Both the position numbers and the translations under genes were made by a program. From contig DATBDE010000031.1 in NCBI GenBank assembly GCA_036270095.1, positions 1 to 9,763 of the forward strand: a stretch of DNA of 9,763 nucleotides, read 5' to 3'. Under the pieces are notes generated by a model. It worked only from the letters and a program-made list of their open reading frames with translations. It had not been told where the DNA came from and made no database searches. This document shows, piece after piece, positions 8,855-9,763 of this stretch (position 1 is its first letter; each line of letters begins with the position of its first letter). This stretch comes from DATBDE01 sp036270095 (GTDB lineage: Bacteria > Actinomycetota > Thermoleophilia > Solirubrobacterales > Solirubrobacteraceae).

Positions 8855-8890
8855 GGAGGAGCCCCGTCGTCGCTGCGGCGGGGCCCCTTC
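8855..8890. terminator. GC-rich hairpin downstream of cdsA
   Basis: GCCCCGTCG (8861-8869) and CGGCGGGGC (8876-8884) form a stem with loop TCGCTG. It extends past one mismatch through AGG/CCT and further pairs to 8855 and 8890. It begins about ten bases past the cdsA stop on the - strand, where a terminator would be expected. The T-rich tail (ATTTTC, 8891-8896) follows it on the + strand only; on the - strand it gives an A-tract before the stem. So it may stop cdsA transcription without a U-tract, or mainly block + strand antisense transcription. Confidence 0.5.
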
Positions 8891-8899
8891 ATTTTCTGG

Positions 8900-9754
8900 T
8901 CACATCAGCGCGTGCCAGACGTAGAAGGCGATCGGCACGCTGAACAGCACCGCGTCGATGCGGTCCAGCAGCCCGCCGTGCGGCCCGAGCATGGAGCCGG
9001 TGTCCTTGGCCCCGGCATCGCGCTTGATGAGCGACTCGAACAGGTCGCCGACCGGCGCCGCGAAGGCGACGGCCACACCGAGGAGGAGCGCGTCCACGCC
9101 CGAGAGCCAATCCTGGTAGAGCCCGGCGAACCACACCCCGGCGACCGCGAAGGCCATGCCGATGATCAGGCCTTCGAGCGTCTTGTTGGGCGAGAGGTCG
9201 GGCGCCAGCGGCCGGCGGCCGAAGGCGCGCCCGCCGACGTAGGCAGCGGTGTCGCCCAGGAACGTCCCCACGAGGACGTCGACGATGATCGCGTCGCCGT
9301 GGGGCAGCCGGCGCAGGAGCACGGCGTGGGCGATGGCCAGGGCGATCCACCAGACGCCGAGCACGGTGACCGCCATCGAGACGGTCCGGCCCTCCTTGTG
9401 GGGCCGCATGACGGTGAGGAAGAACAGCACCGGCAGCAGCGCCACCATCATCAACAGGACGTTGTAGGTCGTGCCGTAGAGGGCGGCGAAGGCCAGGGCG
9501 ATCAGCGCCAGGAACCCCGCGAGCTTGACCGGGCGGAGGGCGTCGACCATCTCGAACAGCTCGCCCATGCACACGATCCCGACGACGAGAAGGCCGATGG
9601 TGAAGATCAGGCCGCCCTCGACGACGATGAACACCGCGAAGGCGATCAGCGGGATGGCCCATAGGATGCGGCGGCCGAGGTCCGAGCCCCCGCGCCGCCG
9701 GCGACGCTGCGGCGGCGGGCGCCGGCGACGCGGCGGCGGGCGGCGGGAGGCCAT
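8900..9754 (-). CDS. cdsA: phosphatidate cytidylyltransferase (CDP-diglyceride synthase)
   Basis: CdsA makes CDP-diacylglycerol from phosphatidic acid and CTP in the cytoplasmic membrane, the branch point for phospholipid synthesis. The 284-residue product is of usual length and highly hydrophobic, with about eight likely membrane segments from residue 29 on. The family signature is complete at 241-267: Ser241, Lys244, Arg245, Lys250, Asp251, His259-Gly-Gly, Asp264-Arg and Asp267. LSPNKTLEG (187-195), another conserved element, is also present. The first 24 residues are an unusual Arg/Pro-rich tail built from a tandem repeat; its positive charge predicts a cytoplasmic N-terminus. The ATG at 9754 is the only reasonable start and has only nine bases of window before it. 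The bases TGATG leave room for an upstream gene ending in Gly-Arg-stop, where uppS is often found, but that is a guess. A hairpin follows the stop, so dxr may be transcribed separately. Confidence 0.95.
   Translation of the reverse strand: MASRRPPPRRRRPPPQRRRRRGGSDLGRRILWAIPLIAFAVFIVVEGGLIFTIGLLVVGIVCMGELFEMVDALRPVKLAGFLALIALAFAALYGTTYNVLLMMVALLPVLFFLTVMRPHKEGRTVSMAVTVLGVWWIALAIAHAVLLRRLPHGDAIIVDVLVGTFLGDTAAYVGGRAFGRRPLAPDLSPNKTLEGLIIGMAFAVAGVWFAGLYQDWLSGVDALLLGVAVAFAAPVGDLFESLIKRDAGAKDTGSMLGPHGGLLDRIDAVLFSVPIAFYVWHALM
9697..9741 (-). repeat. in-frame tandem repeat coding the Arg/Pro-rich CdsA tail
   Basis: Two adjacent units, 24 bases (9697-9720) and 21 bases (9721-9741), are identical except for a three-base indel. 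On the coding strand they give RPPPRRRR followed by RPPPQRRRR in the cytoplasmic N-terminal tail of CdsA. Unit lengths are multiples of three, so copy changes keep the frame. Confidence 0.6.
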
Positions 9755-9763
9755 CAGCGGCCG

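Noticed and set aside
7733..9664. A 643-codon open frame on the + strand opposite dxr and cdsA
   Set aside because: It is a His/Asp/Arg/Gly-rich shadow of genuine - strand genes, crosses the intergenic hairpin and has no family motif.

Overview
This is a very GC-rich window with strong G/C preference at third codon positions. It looks like the chromosome of a high-GC actinobacterium, possibly of the Thermoleophilia/Solirubrobacterales type; that placement is inferred from composition and gene style only. Everything in it is recognisable central metabolism or envelope housekeeping. I see no tRNA, rRNA, CRISPR array, transposase, phage gene or defence gene, and no gene-free stretch longer than 300 bases.

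Left half, + strand (1-4518): a tightly packed glycolate-utilisation operon. The 3' third of glcD enters from the left and carries an apparent one-base deletion near 204. It is followed by intact glcE (GTG start), glcF and a malate synthase of the A type (aceB). All junctions overlap by 1 to 4 bases, so translation is probably coupled. GlcDEF oxidises glycolate to glyoxylate, and malate synthase condenses glyoxylate with acetyl-CoA to malate, so the operon forms a complete short route from glycolate into the TCA cycle.

Middle (4519-4626): a short convergent gap almost filled by a long imperfect palindrome. It is either a bidirectional terminator or a dispersed intergenic repeat.

Right half, - strand, read right to left: cdsA (CDP-diacylglycerol synthesis), a 174-base gap with a GC-rich hairpin and a candidate promoter, then dxr (MEP isoprenoid pathway), rseP (site-2 intramembrane protease, 4-base overlap with dxr), and 39 bases later a long-chain acyl-CoA ligase. 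cdsA-dxr-rseP is the conserved bacterial lipid/isoprenoid/envelope-stress neighbourhood; the ligase is a less usual companion.

The points most worth checking are the glcD frameshift, the 101-base palindrome between the convergent operons, and the near-leaderless GTG start proposed for dxr. I found no convincing new multi-gene system.
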